18,015 nucleotides of DNA from CAYHWW01 sp964360145 (GCA_964360145.1 CAYHWW010000052.1:1-18015); one strand, 5' to 3'. Positions 1 to 10,333 are shown, counted from the stretch's first letter. Notes: generated by a model from the letters alone, not told the origin. Numbers and translations are program-made.

Positions 1-54
1 TGCTAAGAGCGTGGCAATGAAGTCCACTTCCTTCGGCTTTACTGGTTGGTTCGC

Positions 55-1338
55 GTGATCTACGCCATCGACTTTGGGACCAGTAATTCCCTGCTTGGCG
101 CCGCAGCGGACAAGGGCGTTCTCCATGGCCCCATCCCCTTGGATCCCGATGCCAAGGATCCCACCATTCTGCGCAGCATCATGTTCTTCCCTGACGGGGC
201 TCAAGCCTTTTTTGGGGCCAAGGCCATCGAGGAATACGTGCGTCATGGCCAAGACGAACGAGGGGGGCGGCTCATCCGCTCCGTGAAGAAGTTCCTACCC
301 CAGCAAAGCTTCAGCGGCACCACCATTGGTGGTAAAACCGCGCTGCTGGAGGAAATCATCGGCATATTTCTGGGCGAGATGCGCCGTCGTGCCAACGCGC
401 ACTTCGGCCAAGACGTGACCCGTGTGGTGCTGGGCCGGCCGGCGCGTTTTGCTGAAGACGAGGCCAGTGACAAGCATGCCGAGAAGAAGCTCCAACGGGC
501 GGCGGCTCTGGCGGGATTCACCGATATCACCTTCTGCCCCGAACCCATTGCGGCGGCCTATGAGTTCAAATCCACCCTACGTGATGAAAAAACAGTGCTC
601 GTCACGGACTTCGGTGGGGGGACCTCGGATTTTACCGTGGTACGCCTGCGGCCCCTTCCCCACGCCTTCGACCCCGCCGACGTGCTGTCCATGGGCGGGC
701 TCTCCATTGCGGGCGATGCCCTTGACGGCGCCCTGATGCGGAAGGGCATCTCACGCCATTTTGGCGCGACGGTTCAATACAAAGTGCCCTTTGGTTCTAA
801 TGTACTCACCATGCCCACGCATCTGATGGAAAAAATCTGCTCCCCGGCTGACATCTCTATTTTGCGGGAGCGGGACACCGTGGAGTTCTTCCGGGACGTA
901 CAGAGATGGTCCCTCACCGACGAAGATCGCCAGAGGATGGACCAGCTTTTTACCCTCATCAACGACCACATTGGCTTTGCTGTCTTTGAAGAGATCGAGC
1001 GCACCAAAATCACCCTTGGCATGAAGGCCAAGGATACATTCTCCTTCGAGCATGGTGACATCGCCATCGAAGAGCGGATCTCCGCCAAGGACTTCGAAGG
1101 CTACACCGCGGAGCGGGTGGAACGGATTCTCACCACCCTCGATGAAACCGTGAAGAAGGCGGGGTTGGAAAACGGTGACATCGATCTCATCTGCGCAACG
1201 GGTGGCACCGCCAAGGTGCCCGCCATCATGCGGGGCCTCGAACAACGTTTTGGCGCTAGCAAGGTGCGGCAACACCGGCATTTCCATTCCGTCGTTGAAG
1301 GGTTGTCGCGCTTCGCCGATAGCTTGCCGCGGCGTTGA
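55..1338 (+). CDS. Hsp70-family (YegD-like) chaperone ATPase
   Basis: An actin/Hsp70-fold ATPase. Visible motifs, numbered from this start, are phosphate-1 IDFGTSNS (about residues 5-12), phosphate-2 VTDFGGGTSDF (about 184-194) and the adenosine-loop motif CATGGTAKVP (about 381-390). At about 427 residues it contains the nucleotide-binding domain and little else. The substrate-binding beta-sandwich and lid of DnaK are absent, as in E. coli YegD (about 450 residues), which it resembles in the VIGRP-like and GFTDITFCPEPIAAAYEF regions. I prefer the GTG at 55, giving MIYAIDFGTSNS. A TTG at 46 is also open and follows an in-frame stop at 4-6. No strong ribosome-binding site is visible for either. 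The next gene starts 69 bp after the stop on the same strand, so co-transcription is likely. Client proteins are unknown. The family assignment is firm and the biological role is inference. Confidence 0.9.
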   Translation: MIYAIDFGTSNSLLGAAADKGVLHGPIPLDPDAKDPTILRSIMFFPDGAQAFFGAKAIEEYVRHGQDERGGRLIRSVKKFLPQQSFSGTTIGGKTALLEEIIGIFLGEMRRRANAHFGQDVTRVVLGRPARFAEDEASDKHAEKKLQRAAALAGFTDITFCPEPIAAAYEFKSTLRDEKTVLVTDFGGGTSDFTVVRLRPLPHAFDPADVLSMGGLSIAGDALDGALMRKGISRHFGATVQYKVPFGSNVLTMPTHLMEKICSPADISILRERDTVEFFRDVQRWSLTDEDRQRMDQLFTLINDHIGFAVFEEIERTKITLGMKAKDTFSFEHGDIAIEERISAKDFEGYTAERVERILTTLDETVKKAGLENGDIDLICATGGTAKVPAIMRGLEQRFGASKVRQHRHFHSVVEGLSRFADSLPRR

Positions 1339-1344
1339 GGGGGT

Positions 1345-1358
1345 CCGCTGAAAAGCGG
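1345..1358 (+). other. Small GAAA-tetraloop hairpin between the Hsp70-like and glucan synthase genes
   Basis: CCGCT (1345-1349) and AGCGG (1354-1358) pair around a GAAA loop (1350-1353), just after the Hsp70-like stop. No T-run follows, so it does not look like an intrinsic terminator. It may stabilise or punctuate a bicistronic mRNA. It could also be chance. Confidence 0.25.
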
Positions 1359-1407
1359 TGATGTTCATCGCTGCTTGTTAACCTCTTTTCCATGCTATGA
1401 AGGCGCA

Positions 1408-4400
1408 ATGCTTCAACCCGAGCCAGGCCGAACTTACGCCGATTTTTTGAGCATTCTGCGACGCTCAACCAATCTGCTCAACGAAGATCCGATTCGTGAT
1501 GAGATCTTCAGCGTCGGGCGGCTTGAGCAATATGCCGCCTATCTGGCCGGCGAGCTCAAGATCAGCCCCACGCGCATGCGAGGCCGCCTGCTCGTGCCCG
1601 AGCTCAAAGAGAGTGGCCGCCAGCTGCTCAAAGCCTATCTTGCGCTGGCGGGTGTCGTCCGGGACAAACAGGCGGTTTCGCCCGCGGCGGAGTGGTTTGT
1701 CGATAACTTTCATATCGTCGAAGATCAGCTCAGAGGGATCAAGCGGGATTTGCCCGCGGATTATTACGATGAGCTGCCCAAGCTTGCGGCGGGCGAACTC
1801 AAAGGCTATCCCCGCGTCTATGCCATGGCCCTCGCCATGATCGCGCATAGCGACTGCCGACTGGATGGCGACACACTCAAACGCTTCCTGCATGCTTTTC
1901 AACAAGTAGCGCCACTGCGCATCGGCGAGCTTTGGGCGGTGGCCATCACCCTGCGCATCGCCTTAGTGGAGCAGCTCAAGCCCCTGGCCTTGCTCATCGT
2001 AAGCGCACGTGAAAAGCGCGCGCAAGCCGATGCATTAGCCGACAAGCTTCTCGCATTGGCCGCGCAGCCGCGGACGGAATCGACTCAACTCGTCAGCATG
2101 CTGCAAGCTGAGCTCGGAAAGCCAGAACAGTTCGACCGGTCTTTTATCGTGCAGCTCACCCAGAGACTGCGAGATCAGGACCCGGATGTCTGGCCCGCCT
2201 TTGACTGGCTAGAAAAGAAGCTTCAGGCCCTGGGTACCAACACGATACAGGTCGTGCAGTTCGAGCATCACCGCCAAGCGGCAGCTCAACTCACGGTGGG
2301 CAACATCATCTCGAGCATGCGCCTGCTTTCGGCGCTCGACTGGCGGGACTTCTTTGAGAGCGTCAGCGTGGTTGACCCCTTGCTGGCCCAGGATCCGGCG
2401 GGAGCCTACCTCAAGATGGACTTCGCTACCCGCGACCACTATCGCCACGTGGTTGAGCGCATCGCCAGGCGCTCCAAAGTGAGTGAGCTCGTGGTCATTC
2501 AAAAGGCAGTGGAATTAGGAGTCGCCGCGAAGGCCGTGCGGAGCGATGATGAAAGACGGGCACATGTCGGCCACTACCTCATTGGGGATGGTCTGCGCGC
2601 TCTCGAACGTCATTTTCGATACCGGCCTCGCTTCCGCGAGGCGCTGCTGCGCCTGGTCCTGGCTTACCCCACCTTCGTCTATCTCGGCTCGCTGAGCATG
2701 CTCACGGCATTGGTCCTGATTCCCGCTGTGCATTTCACTGCCTGGTGGGTCGCCCTGCTCGCGGTGGTTCCAGCGAGTGAATTTGCCCTGAACCTCTTAA
2801 ACCACTACATCACCTTTTTCATCGCACCCAAGCCGCTGCCCAAGATGGATATGGACCGTGGAATACCCGAAGACGCGAGCACGATGGTGGTGATCCCCAC
2901 GCTCTTCACCAAAGAGAGCGTGGTTCAGGCACTGCTCGAGAGCCTTGAGGTGCAGTACCTGGCCAACCAGGATCCTCATATCTACTTTGCCCTGCTTGGA
3001 GATTTCGCGGATGCTGCATCTGAGGCGATGCCTCAGGATTCGAAACTACTAGAGATCGCCAATGCAGGTATCGAAGAGCTGAATCAGCGGTACAGCCCGA
3101 AAAGCGTAAAACGTTTTTATCTCTTCCATCGTCGGCGCCTATGGAACAGCTCCGAAGAAAAATGGATTGGCTGGGAGCGTAAACGGGGCAAGCTCCTGGA
3201 ATTCAATCGCCTGCTTCGAGGCGCACGGGATACGAGCTACCTTGCCCACACGGCTGACCCCAGCATTCTAGCCCGGATCAAGTACGTGATCACGCTGGAT
3301 TCCGATACCCAGCTGCCGCGCAGCTGCGCCCACCGGCTGATCGGCACCATCACTCATCCACTCAATCGTCCGCATTATTGCCCGGTCAAAAAACGAGTCA
3401 CCGAGGGGTATGGCATTCTCCAGCCCCGGGTCAGTGTTTCCCTTGTGAGTGCGGCGCAATCGCGCTTTGCACGGATTTTTTCAGGCAACATCGGCCTGGA
3501 CCCCTATACGACGGCGGTGTCCGACGTTTACCAGGATCTCTTCGCTGAGGGCAGCTTCACGGGCAAGGGGCTCTATGTCGTTGATGCTTTTGAGACCGCG
3601 CTCGCCAACCGGGGGCCCGAGAACGCGGTGCTGAGCCACGACCTCTTTGAAGGCTCTTACGCAAGGTCCGCTCTGGTCACGGACGTCGAGCTCTTTGATG
3701 ACTACCCATCCGACTATGACACCTTTTCTAAGCGTCAGCACCGCTGGACGCGCGGTGATTGGCAAATCGCCCCATGGCTTTTCCCACGGGTGCCGGATGC
3801 CCAGGGGAAATGGGTACCCAATAATCTCACCTTGATTTCGCGTTGGAAGATTTTTGACAACCTGCGCCGCAGCGTCGTGGCGCCGCTGACGCTTGCATGC
3901 CTGATGCTGGCCTGGGCGATTTTACCCGGCTCTCCGCTGCCGTGGACTTTGGCGATTTTGGCCATGCTCAGCTTTCCCATTTATGCGCCGTTGACCGTGC
4001 TCAACTTTCGCAATCTCGTCACCGAGGTCCCGCGCAAGGTCGAACAAATTGTTTTGATGATCGCCTTCATGGCCACTCAAGCCTGGGTACAAGTAGACGC
4101 CATTCTGCGAACGCTGTACCGAAAGCTGATTTCTAAGAAACGGCTGCTCGAGTGGGTGACCTTCGCTCAGGTTGCACATAGGAGAAAAGAGGGCGTGAGC
4201 TGGGTCGAGACCATCGGCCCGAGCCCGGTGCTGGCGGTATTGAGCGTGGGCACGGTGGCATATTTTCGACCCCATGCCCTGGAAGTCGCGTGGCCATTTC
4301 TCGCGCTGTGGCTGGCAACCCCGCTTCTCAAGGCCTGGCTGCGCGAGAAACCGCGCCGTCGACAACGCCCGCTCGGCGCTGCCGAGGTCAAAACGTTTCG

Positions 4401-7400
4401 GCGCTATTCACGGCTGACCTGGCATTTCTTTGAAACCTTCGTCGGGCCGGAAGACAACTGGCTGGCACCGGATAACTTCCAAGAGGACCCGGCGCCCGTC
4501 GTGGCCCATCGGACATCGCCCACGAACATCGGGCTCCAACTGCTGGCGACAGCCGCTGCTTATGACTTTGGTTACATCGGCCTGCAGCAGTTCATCGGGT
4601 ACGTCGAAAAGGTTTTTCTCACCATTGGCAAGATGCAGGGGATGCATGGGCATCTGTTCAACTGGTACGATACGAGGACCCTCGAGCCTTTGCGGCCCCA
4701 GTACATTTCCACGGTTGATAGCGGCAATCTGGCGGGGCATCTGCTGACATTGAAGCAAACCTGCCTTGAGATGGCTCAAGGGCCGCTCTACAACGAGAAT
4801 GCGAGGGCCGGGCTCACCGACACCCTTGAGCTCGTCCTGGATCGAGCCGGCAAACTGGAAAATCCCACGCGGAGTTTTGGCGCGGTCTCGCTCAAGCAGT
4901 TTCGAGATGCCATTGAGGCGCTCCTTGAAGAAGTTCCGAATGCGCCCTGGGAAACACTCGGACACCGGCTTGCGGAGTCGGAAGACATCCTGAGCGCGCT
5001 CGCGGGCGAAGACGGACAGGGGAAGTTTTCTGAAACCCAGGCCTGGGTCACCGCCGCGGTTCATCAAATCCGCGAGGCTCAACGCGATCTCGCCACGTCC
5101 GTGCAAGCCGAGGTTCATCAACGCCTCATTGCCCTGGCAAGCCGCTGCGATGAGCTCGTGACTGCCATGGATTTCCGATTTTTATTTGACGAGCAGCGGA
5201 AGATCTTTGTCATTGGCTATAATGTCGCGGAAGGACGCCGCGACAATTCCTACTACGATTTGCTTGCCTCGGAGTCGCGGCTGACCAGCTTTGTGGCCAT
5301 CGCCAAGGGGGACGTCCCGCAGGAGCATTGGTTCAGGCTTGGCAGGGCCATGACCCCGGTGCGTGGTGGCCGGGCGCTCATCGCCTGGACGGCAACGATG
5401 TTCGAATATCTGATGCCGGTGCTGGTCATGCGGCGTTACGACGAAACGCTGCTTGATGAGACCTATGAGACGGTGGTGGCGCGGCAGGTCGAGTACGGCG
5501 TGCAGCACAACGTGCCCTGGGGGATTTCTGAGGCGGGGTACAACGCTCGGGATCTCAATCTCAGTTACCAATACGGCCCCTTCGGAATCCCCGGCCTTGG
5601 CCTCAAGCGCGGCCTGAGCGATGACCTGGTGGTTTCACCTTATGCGACCATGCTCGCCGCGATGATCAACCCCTGGGCCGCGCTGGCAAATTTGAAACAT
5701 CTGGCAAGCCTAGGGGTACTCTCGAAGTACGGCTTCTTTGAATCCATCGATTACACCCCGGATCGCCTGCCGAAAAATCAAAAAAGCGTCACCATCAAAT
5801 CCTTCATGGCGCACCACCAGGGCATGAGTCTGGTGGCCCTCGATAATCTGCTCAACCAGCAGCCCATGCAAAGACGTTTCCACGCCGAACCCATCGTGCA
5901 AGCGACACAGCTGCTGCTGCAGGAGCGCGTTCCCCAGCGCGTGGCGATTTCACTGCCACGGGCTGAGGAAGTGCATTCCGACGGCACGCAACGCTTTGTT
6001 TCGACTCCAAACCCACGATTTTATCACGACGTGAATCTGCCGACCCCGCGCACCCAGCTCCTGTCCAATGGTTGCTATACGGTCATGGTCACTTCAGCAG
6101 GGTCGGGGTATTCACAGTGCGGGCCACTGGGCGTCAGCCGATGGCGTGAGGACCTGACGCGGGACCATTGGGGTCATTTCTTTTATATCCGCAACCGCGG
6201 CACTGGGAGGTTCTGGTCAACAGGTTATCAGCCGACGCTGGTGCAGCCGGATAGCTACGAGGTGACATTTGCCGAAGATAAAGTGGAGTTCTGGCGCCAC
6301 GATGCCGATATCCTGACTCACACCGAAATCCTTGTATCGCCTGAAGACAATGTGGAGTTGAGGCGTATTTCGCTGACTAACAACTCAGACACGAGCTGTG
6401 AGCTCGACGTTACAAGCTTCATGGAAACAACGTTGGCCAAGCCGCGGGATGACGCCGCCCATCCGGCCTTCAGCAATCTTTTCGTGCAAACAGAATTTGC
6501 CGCTGAGGAAGGCGCGTTGCTTGCCACCCGGCGAAGACGCTCCAGCACGGAGAGCCAAGTGTGGGGCTTTCATGTGGTTGTGATCGAAGGCGAGACTGTC
6601 GGTTCGATACAGTACGAGACGGATCGCGCACGCTTCATCGGACGAGGCCACAGCGCCAGTGATCCGCTGGCGATCAGCCAGGACCGCCCGCTGTCGAACA
6701 CGGTTGGCTCAGTGCTCGATCCCATCTTCTCGCTGCGGGCGACCGTGCGCATCGGAGCGGGCCAGACCGTGCGCCTTGGTTTCGCCACCGGAGTGGCGGG
6801 TCACCGCGACGAGGCTCTGCGCCTGGCTGACAAGTACCACGACATCCACATCTTTTCGCGCGAAGCCGACATCGCTTGGACCCAGTCCCAGGTGCAGCTC
6901 CGGCATTTGAATATTTCCATGGATAAGGCCCATACGTTTCAACGCCTAGCGGGTCGGGTCATCTTTTCCGATCCATCGCTTCGCCCTCGTTCGCATGTGC
7001 TCGCCTTGAATAAAAAAACCCAATCAAGCCTTTGGGCCTATGGGATCAGCGGCGACCTACCGATCATTCTCATGCGCATCAGCGACGTCAAAGACATGGC
7101 CATGGTGCGCGAGCTCTTGCACGGTCACGAGTATCTTCGCCTCAAGGGCCTGGCCATCGATCTGGTCATCTTAAACGAGCGTGCGCCAAGCTATATCCAA
7201 TCACTGCAAGAGGAGCTCCAACGGCAGATTCGCATGAGCGGCTCCCAGGCCCTGCTCGACAAGCCTGGTGGGGTTTTCATTCGCCGCGCCGATATCATCC
7301 CTGAGGAAGACGTGATTCTGCTGAAGACCGTGGCCCGCGTGACCTTGAGCGCCGCCAAGGGGACCCTTGATGAACAGCTCGTACGGCGCCCGGTGGAAAA

Positions 7401-9885
7401 CGAGCTGCCTGAGCTGCTCGATGCGAAGGCACAGAAGCGCGGCCATGCCACGGCGCCGGTGGTAGCCCCCCCGGTGCACTTTTTCAACGGACTGGGCGGC
7501 TTCACGGACGGTGGGCGTGACTACGTCATTGTTTTACGCGAGGGGCAGTGGACACCGGCACCCTGGATCAACGTCGTTGCCAATGACCGTGATTTCGGCT
7601 TTCTCATCTCGGAAGCTGGCGCGGGCTATACCTGGTGCACCAATAGCCGAGAAAACCGCCTGACCTCCTGGTCCAATGACCCCGTCACGGACTCGGTGAG
7701 CGAGGCACTGTACATTCGCGATGAAGACAGTGGGGATTACTGGACGCCAACGCCGCTGCCCATTCGCGGAAACGATGCTTACGTGATTCGCCATGGGCAA
7801 GGTTACTCCCAGTTCGAACATACAAGCCATGGCATCGCGCAAGAACTGCTCGTATTTGTACCGGTGGATGACCTAGCGGCCAGCGTCAAGATCAGCCGCC
7901 TGCGCTTAACGAATCTCGATAAGCATACGCGACGCCTGTCGGTGACAAGCTATGTGGAATGGGTTCTTGGCTTTCAACGAGGCACATCGGCACCCACGGT
8001 AATCACCGAGCTCGACGAGCAGACCGGTGCGATTTTTGCCACAAATCCCTACAACAACGAGTTTGCCCAGCGCGTGGCCTTCGTCGATATGAGTGAGATC
8101 ATGCGAAGCTACACCTGTGACCGCAAGGAGTTTCTGGGGCGAAACGGCAGCCCCACCCGACCAGCAGGCTTGGAACGAGTGAGTCTGTCTGGCCGTTCCG
8201 GGGCGGGTCTTGACCCCTGTGCCGCCTATCAGACGGCCTTCGAACTAGCTCCCGGCGAGATGCGCGAGATCATCGTATTGCTCGGGCAGGCCGATAGCGT
8301 TGAACAGGCTCGCGCCCTTACGACCCAATACTGCTCCAAAGCAACGGTCAACACTGCATTCGCACAGGTGAATGCATACTGGGATCAGACTCTGGGTGCC
8401 ATCGAGATCAAGACTCCAGATCGCGCCATGAACACGATCATGAACCGCTGGTTGCTCTACCAAACGCTTTCCTGCCGCATCTGGGCGCGTTCGGCCTTTT
8501 ATCAGTCCGGCGGGGCTTTTGGTTTTCGCGATCAGCTTCAAGATGTCATGGCACTGGTTTACGCGAAACCACAGATCGCTCGGGAGCAGATCCTGCGGGC
8601 CGCCAAGCGCCAGTTTGAAGAGGGCGACGTTCAACACTGGTGGCATCCACCCACTGGCCGCGGCGTGCGAACGCGCATTTCAGATGATTTGATCTGGCTG
8701 CCCTTTGTCGTGAGCTTCTACGTGAATGCGACTGGTGATCGATCCGTGCTCAGCGAGGTTGTGCCGTTCATCAAAGCTGCGGAGCTCGTGGCAGGCGCCG
8801 ATGATGCCTACATACAGCCCACCACAACGGTGGAACAGGCTACGATCTTCGAACACTGCGCTCGCGCCTTGGATCGCAGCCTCAAAACAGGCAGCCACGG
8901 GCTGCCGCTCATGGGCTCCGGCGACTGGAACGACGGCATGAACAGGGTTGGCCACGACGGTGCGGGAGAAAGTGTCTGGCTCGGCTGGTTCCTCATCACA
9001 GCCTTGAAGCGGTTCTTACCCTTCTGTGATGGAGCGGATCAAGCAGAGCGGGCTCAGCGATACCGCGACCATGCTGCCTCCCTGAGAGCTTCCATCGAAA
9101 AAAATGCCTGGGATGGCGACTGGTACCGACGCGCATTTTTTGACAACGGGGATTCCCTGGGGTCCGCCGCCAACGAAGAGTGCCGCATCGACTCCATTGC
9201 ACAGTCCTGGGCGGTGCTCTCAGGCGCCGGTGATCCACAGCGGGCAGTGCGGGCCATGGCCGCCGTTGACGAACATCTCGTCCATCGTGGCGATGGTTTG
9301 ATCAAGCTGTTCACGCCACCGTTTGATAAAAGCGTGATGGATCCGGGTTATATCAAGGGTTACGTGCCCGGTGTGCGCGAAAATGGCGGTCAATACACCC
9401 ACGCGGCGATTTGGACGTTGATGGCTTACGCGGAACTTGGTGATGGTGATCGCGCAGCCGAGTTATATTCGTTATTGAATCCGATCAGCCATGCCGCGAC
9501 CAGGGCCGGCCTGCATAAGTACAAGGTCGAACCCTATGTCGTGGCGGCGGACGTTTACGGGCTGTGGCCCCACGTCGGACGGGGCGGCTGGACGTGGTAT
9601 ACCGGCTCGGCCAGCTGGATGTACCGCGCCGGGCTTGAATCGATTCTGGGTTTTGACCTGCGCGGAGACATTTTACGGATCAAGCCGTGCATTCCCAAGC
9701 ATTGGCCCGGATTTGAGATCATCTACAGACGGCTGAAAACCGAATATCACATCGCGGTGTCCAACATCGACGAGCATGGGAATGCCGCTGAGGCCCGCGT
9801 GCATCTGGACGGAGTGTTGCTTACCACCGCGGATATTCCACTGGTCGATGACGGACAAAAGCATACGATCCAGATTCAGCTCTGA
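1408..9885 (+). CDS. ndvB: Cyclic beta-1,2-glucan synthase (GT84 + GH94), NdvB/Cgs type
   Basis: A giant inner-membrane enzyme that builds a beta-1,2-glucan from UDP-glucose and cyclises it for release to the periplasm. Residues below count from an upstream TTG at 1375; subtract 11 for the preferred ATG at 1408, which has AAGG just upstream. The helical N-terminus (to about 420) is followed by two membrane segments (about 426-482). The GT84 domain comes next, with DSD at 642-644 and RQHRW at 787-791 (R/QxxRW). Further membrane segments lie at about 833-877, 889-910 and 943-989. A glycoamylase-like domain covers about 1240-1490 (WGISEAGYN, MAHHQGMSL). Two GH94-type beta-sandwich regions follow, near 1560-1800 and 2060-2320. 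The C-terminal GH94 catalytic barrel carries GGAFGFRDQLQD (about 2376) and GSGDWNDGMN (2515-2524, holding the general acid). The length of about 2830 residues matches full-length NdvB/Cgs, and I see no break. In this family the phosphorylase domain controls ring size. Confidence 0.96.
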   Translation: MLQPEPGRTYADFLSILRRSTNLLNEDPIRDEIFSVGRLEQYAAYLAGELKISPTRMRGRLLVPELKESGRQLLKAYLALAGVVRDKQAVSPAAEWFVDNFHIVEDQLRGIKRDLPADYYDELPKLAAGELKGYPRVYAMALAMIAHSDCRLDGDTLKRFLHAFQQVAPLRIGELWAVAITLRIALVEQLKPLALLIVSAREKRAQADALADKLLALAAQPRTESTQLVSMLQAELGKPEQFDRSFIVQLTQRLRDQDPDVWPAFDWLEKKLQALGTNTIQVVQFEHHRQAAAQLTVGNIISSMRLLSALDWRDFFESVSVVDPLLAQDPAGAYLKMDFATRDHYRHVVERIARRSKVSELVVIQKAVELGVAAKAVRSDDERRAHVGHYLIGDGLRALERHFRYRPRFREALLRLVLAYPTFVYLGSLSMLTALVLIPAVHFTAWWVALLAVVPASEFALNLLNHYITFFIAPKPLPKMDMDRGIPEDASTMVVIPTLFTKESVVQALLESLEVQYLANQDPHIYFALLGDFADAASEAMPQDSKLLEIANAGIEELNQRYSPKSVKRFYLFHRRRLWNSSEEKWIGWERKRGKLLEFNRLLRGARDTSYLAHTADPSILARIKYVITLDSDTQLPRSCAHRLIGTITHPLNRPHYCPVKKRVTEGYGILQPRVSVSLVSAAQSRFARIFSGNIGLDPYTTAVSDVYQDLFAEGSFTGKGLYVVDAFETALANRGPENAVLSHDLFEGSYARSALVTDVELFDDYPSDYDTFSKRQHRWTRGDWQIAPWLFPRVPDAQGKWVPNNLTLISRWKIFDNLRRSVVAPLTLACLMLAWAILPGSPLPWTLAILAMLSFPIYAPLTVLNFRNLVTEVPRKVEQIVLMIAFMATQAWVQVDAILRTLYRKLISKKRLLEWVTFAQVAHRRKEGVSWVETIGPSPVLAVLSVGTVAYFRPHALEVAWPFLALWLATPLLKAWLREKPRRRQRPLGAAEVKTFRRYSRLTWHFFETFVGPEDNWLAPDNFQEDPAPVVAHRTSPTNIGLQLLATAAAYDFGYIGLQQFIGYVEKVFLTIGKMQGMHGHLFNWYDTRTLEPLRPQYISTVDSGNLAGHLLTLKQTCLEMAQGPLYNENARAGLTDTLELVLDRAGKLENPTRSFGAVSLKQFRDAIEALLEEVPNAPWETLGHRLAESEDILSALAGEDGQGKFSETQAWVTAAVHQIREAQRDLATSVQAEVHQRLIALASRCDELVTAMDFRFLFDEQRKIFVIGYNVAEGRRDNSYYDLLASESRLTSFVAIAKGDVPQEHWFRLGRAMTPVRGGRALIAWTATMFEYLMPVLVMRRYDETLLDETYETVVARQVEYGVQHNVPWGISEAGYNARDLNLSYQYGPFGIPGLGLKRGLSDDLVVSPYATMLAAMINPWAALANLKHLASLGVLSKYGFFESIDYTPDRLPKNQKSVTIKSFMAHHQGMSLVALDNLLNQQPMQRRFHAEPIVQATQLLLQERVPQRVAISLPRAEEVHSDGTQRFVSTPNPRFYHDVNLPTPRTQLLSNGCYTVMVTSAGSGYSQCGPLGVSRWREDLTRDHWGHFFYIRNRGTGRFWSTGYQPTLVQPDSYEVTFAEDKVEFWRHDADILTHTEILVSPEDNVELRRISLTNNSDTSCELDVTSFMETTLAKPRDDAAHPAFSNLFVQTEFAAEEGALLATRRRRSSTESQVWGFHVVVIEGETVGSIQYETDRARFIGRGHSASDPLAISQDRPLSNTVGSVLDPIFSLRATVRIGAGQTVRLGFATGVAGHRDEALRLADKYHDIHIFSREADIAWTQSQVQLRHLNISMDKAHTFQRLAGRVIFSDPSLRPRSHVLALNKKTQSSLWAYGISGDLPIILMRISDVKDMAMVRELLHGHEYLRLKGLAIDLVILNERAPSYIQSLQEELQRQIRMSGSQALLDKPGGVFIRRADIIPEEDVILLKTVARVTLSAAKGTLDEQLVRRPVENELPELLDAKAQKRGHATAPVVAPPVHFFNGLGGFTDGGRDYVIVLREGQWTPAPWINVVANDRDFGFLISEAGAGYTWCTNSRENRLTSWSNDPVTDSVSEALYIRDEDSGDYWTPTPLPIRGNDAYVIRHGQGYSQFEHTSHGIAQELLVFVPVDDLAASVKISRLRLTNLDKHTRRLSVTSYVEWVLGFQRGTSAPTVITELDEQTGAIFATNPYNNEFAQRVAFVDMSEIMRSYTCDRKEFLGRNGSPTRPAGLERVSLSGRSGAGLDPCAAYQTAFELAPGEMREIIVLLGQADSVEQARALTTQYCSKATVNTAFAQVNAYWDQTLGAIEIKTPDRAMNTIMNRWLLYQTLSCRIWARSAFYQSGGAFGFRDQLQDVMALVYAKPQIAREQILRAAKRQFEEGDVQHWWHPPTGRGVRTRISDDLIWLPFVVSFYVNATGDRSVLSEVVPFIKAAELVAGADDAYIQPTTTVEQATIFEHCARALDRSLKTGSHGLPLMGSGDWNDGMNRVGHDGAGESVWLGWFLITALKRFLPFCDGADQAERAQRYRDHAASLRASIEKNAWDGDWYRRAFFDNGDSLGSAANEECRIDSIAQSWAVLSGAGDPQRAVRAMAAVDEHLVHRGDGLIKLFTPPFDKSVMDPGYIKGYVPGVRENGGQYTHAAIWTLMAYAELGDGDRAAELYSLLNPISHAATRAGLHKYKVEPYVVAADVYGLWPHVGRGGWTWYTGSASWMYRAGLESILGFDLRGDILRIKPCIPKHWPGFEIIYRRLKTEYHIAVSNIDEHGNAAEARVHLDGVLLTTADIPLVDDGQKHTIQIQL

Positions 9886-9896
9886 ATCGGTTCCGT

Positions 9897-9920
9897 CGGC
9901 AAATTTTGCCGGGCTAGCCC
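9897..9920. terminator. Weak palindromic punctuation between convergent ndvB and ferredoxin genes
   Basis: CGGCAAA (9897-9903) and TTTGCCG (9905-9911) form an inverted repeat around one base, immediately followed by the palindrome GGGCTAGCCC (9911-9920, sharing one base). It lies exactly between two converging stop codons, which suits a bidirectional terminator. There is no clear T-run and the loop would have to be opened, so the call is tentative. Confidence 0.3.
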
Positions 9921-10261
9921 AGAAATCGGATTTTGAGGCGCTTTGACACGGGTACCGCCTGGCAGGCTAGGATCTTGCGATCACTTAAGTCTTTTGCACT
10001 CAGTGACCCCTGCTCATCTTGAGTGACGGTACCTGACTCCACAACGGCGATGCAGGCCATGCAGACGCCAGCCTTGCAGGAATGGGGCGGTTTTTTGCCG
10101 TTGCTGAGCAGGATGTCCAATACGGACGTGCCGTCTTTGATGTTAGCCTTGATCACTGTTCCCTCAACGGTGATTTCGACTTGATCAACTGCCGTAGTTT
10201 CGTTGGTGAGTCCATCGCCGATATAAATGGGGTCATTCAGTCGTTTTGCAGTGCTGCTCAT
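9914..10261 (-). CDS. Plant-type [2Fe-2S] ferredoxin
   Basis: A 115-residue soluble electron carrier. Cysteines 62, 67, 70 and 100 give Cx4Cx2Cx29C, the ligand pattern of plant/adrenodoxin-fold [2Fe-2S] ferredoxins (CKAGVCMAC followed by LACQA). The beta-grasp core begins near residue 27 (VEITVEGTVIKANI). The first 25 or so residues form a polar extension beyond a minimal ferredoxin and may be flexible. No reductase domain is fused to it. It is divergent from the globin gene across a 72-bp gap, which invites the inference that it passes electrons to one of the two adjacent globins; nothing in the sequence proves this. The ATG at 10261 is the natural start, although no strong Shine-Dalgarno is visible. 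It converges on the glucan synthase gene with a 28-bp gap. Confidence 0.92.
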   Translation of the reverse strand: MSSTAKRLNDPIYIGDGLTNETTAVDQVEITVEGTVIKANIKDGTSVLDILLSNGKKPPHSCKAGVCMACIAVVESGTVTQDEQGSLSAKDLSDRKILACQAVPVSKRLKIRFLG

Positions 10262-10333
10262 GACTACTTGTCGTCACATTTGCCTATTTCTTTACAGGCC
10301 TGCCTTGCCGAAAAGGAACATAGAGGCCACCCG

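Noticed and set aside
751..1368. 205-residue open frame on the minus strand
   Set aside because: It lies almost wholly antisense to the Hsp70-like gene and shows no family features; it is a by-product of codon bias.
4408..5121. 237-residue minus-strand open frame inside the glucan synthase gene
   Set aside because: It is antisense to a well-supported catalytic region, with low-complexity composition and no recognisable motif.
10082..10333. N-terminal extension of the 3/3 globin by 84 residues
   Set aside because: It is antisense to the ferredoxin coding region and carries no domain; the globin aligns from the ATG at 10334, which has a better-placed ribosome-binding site.
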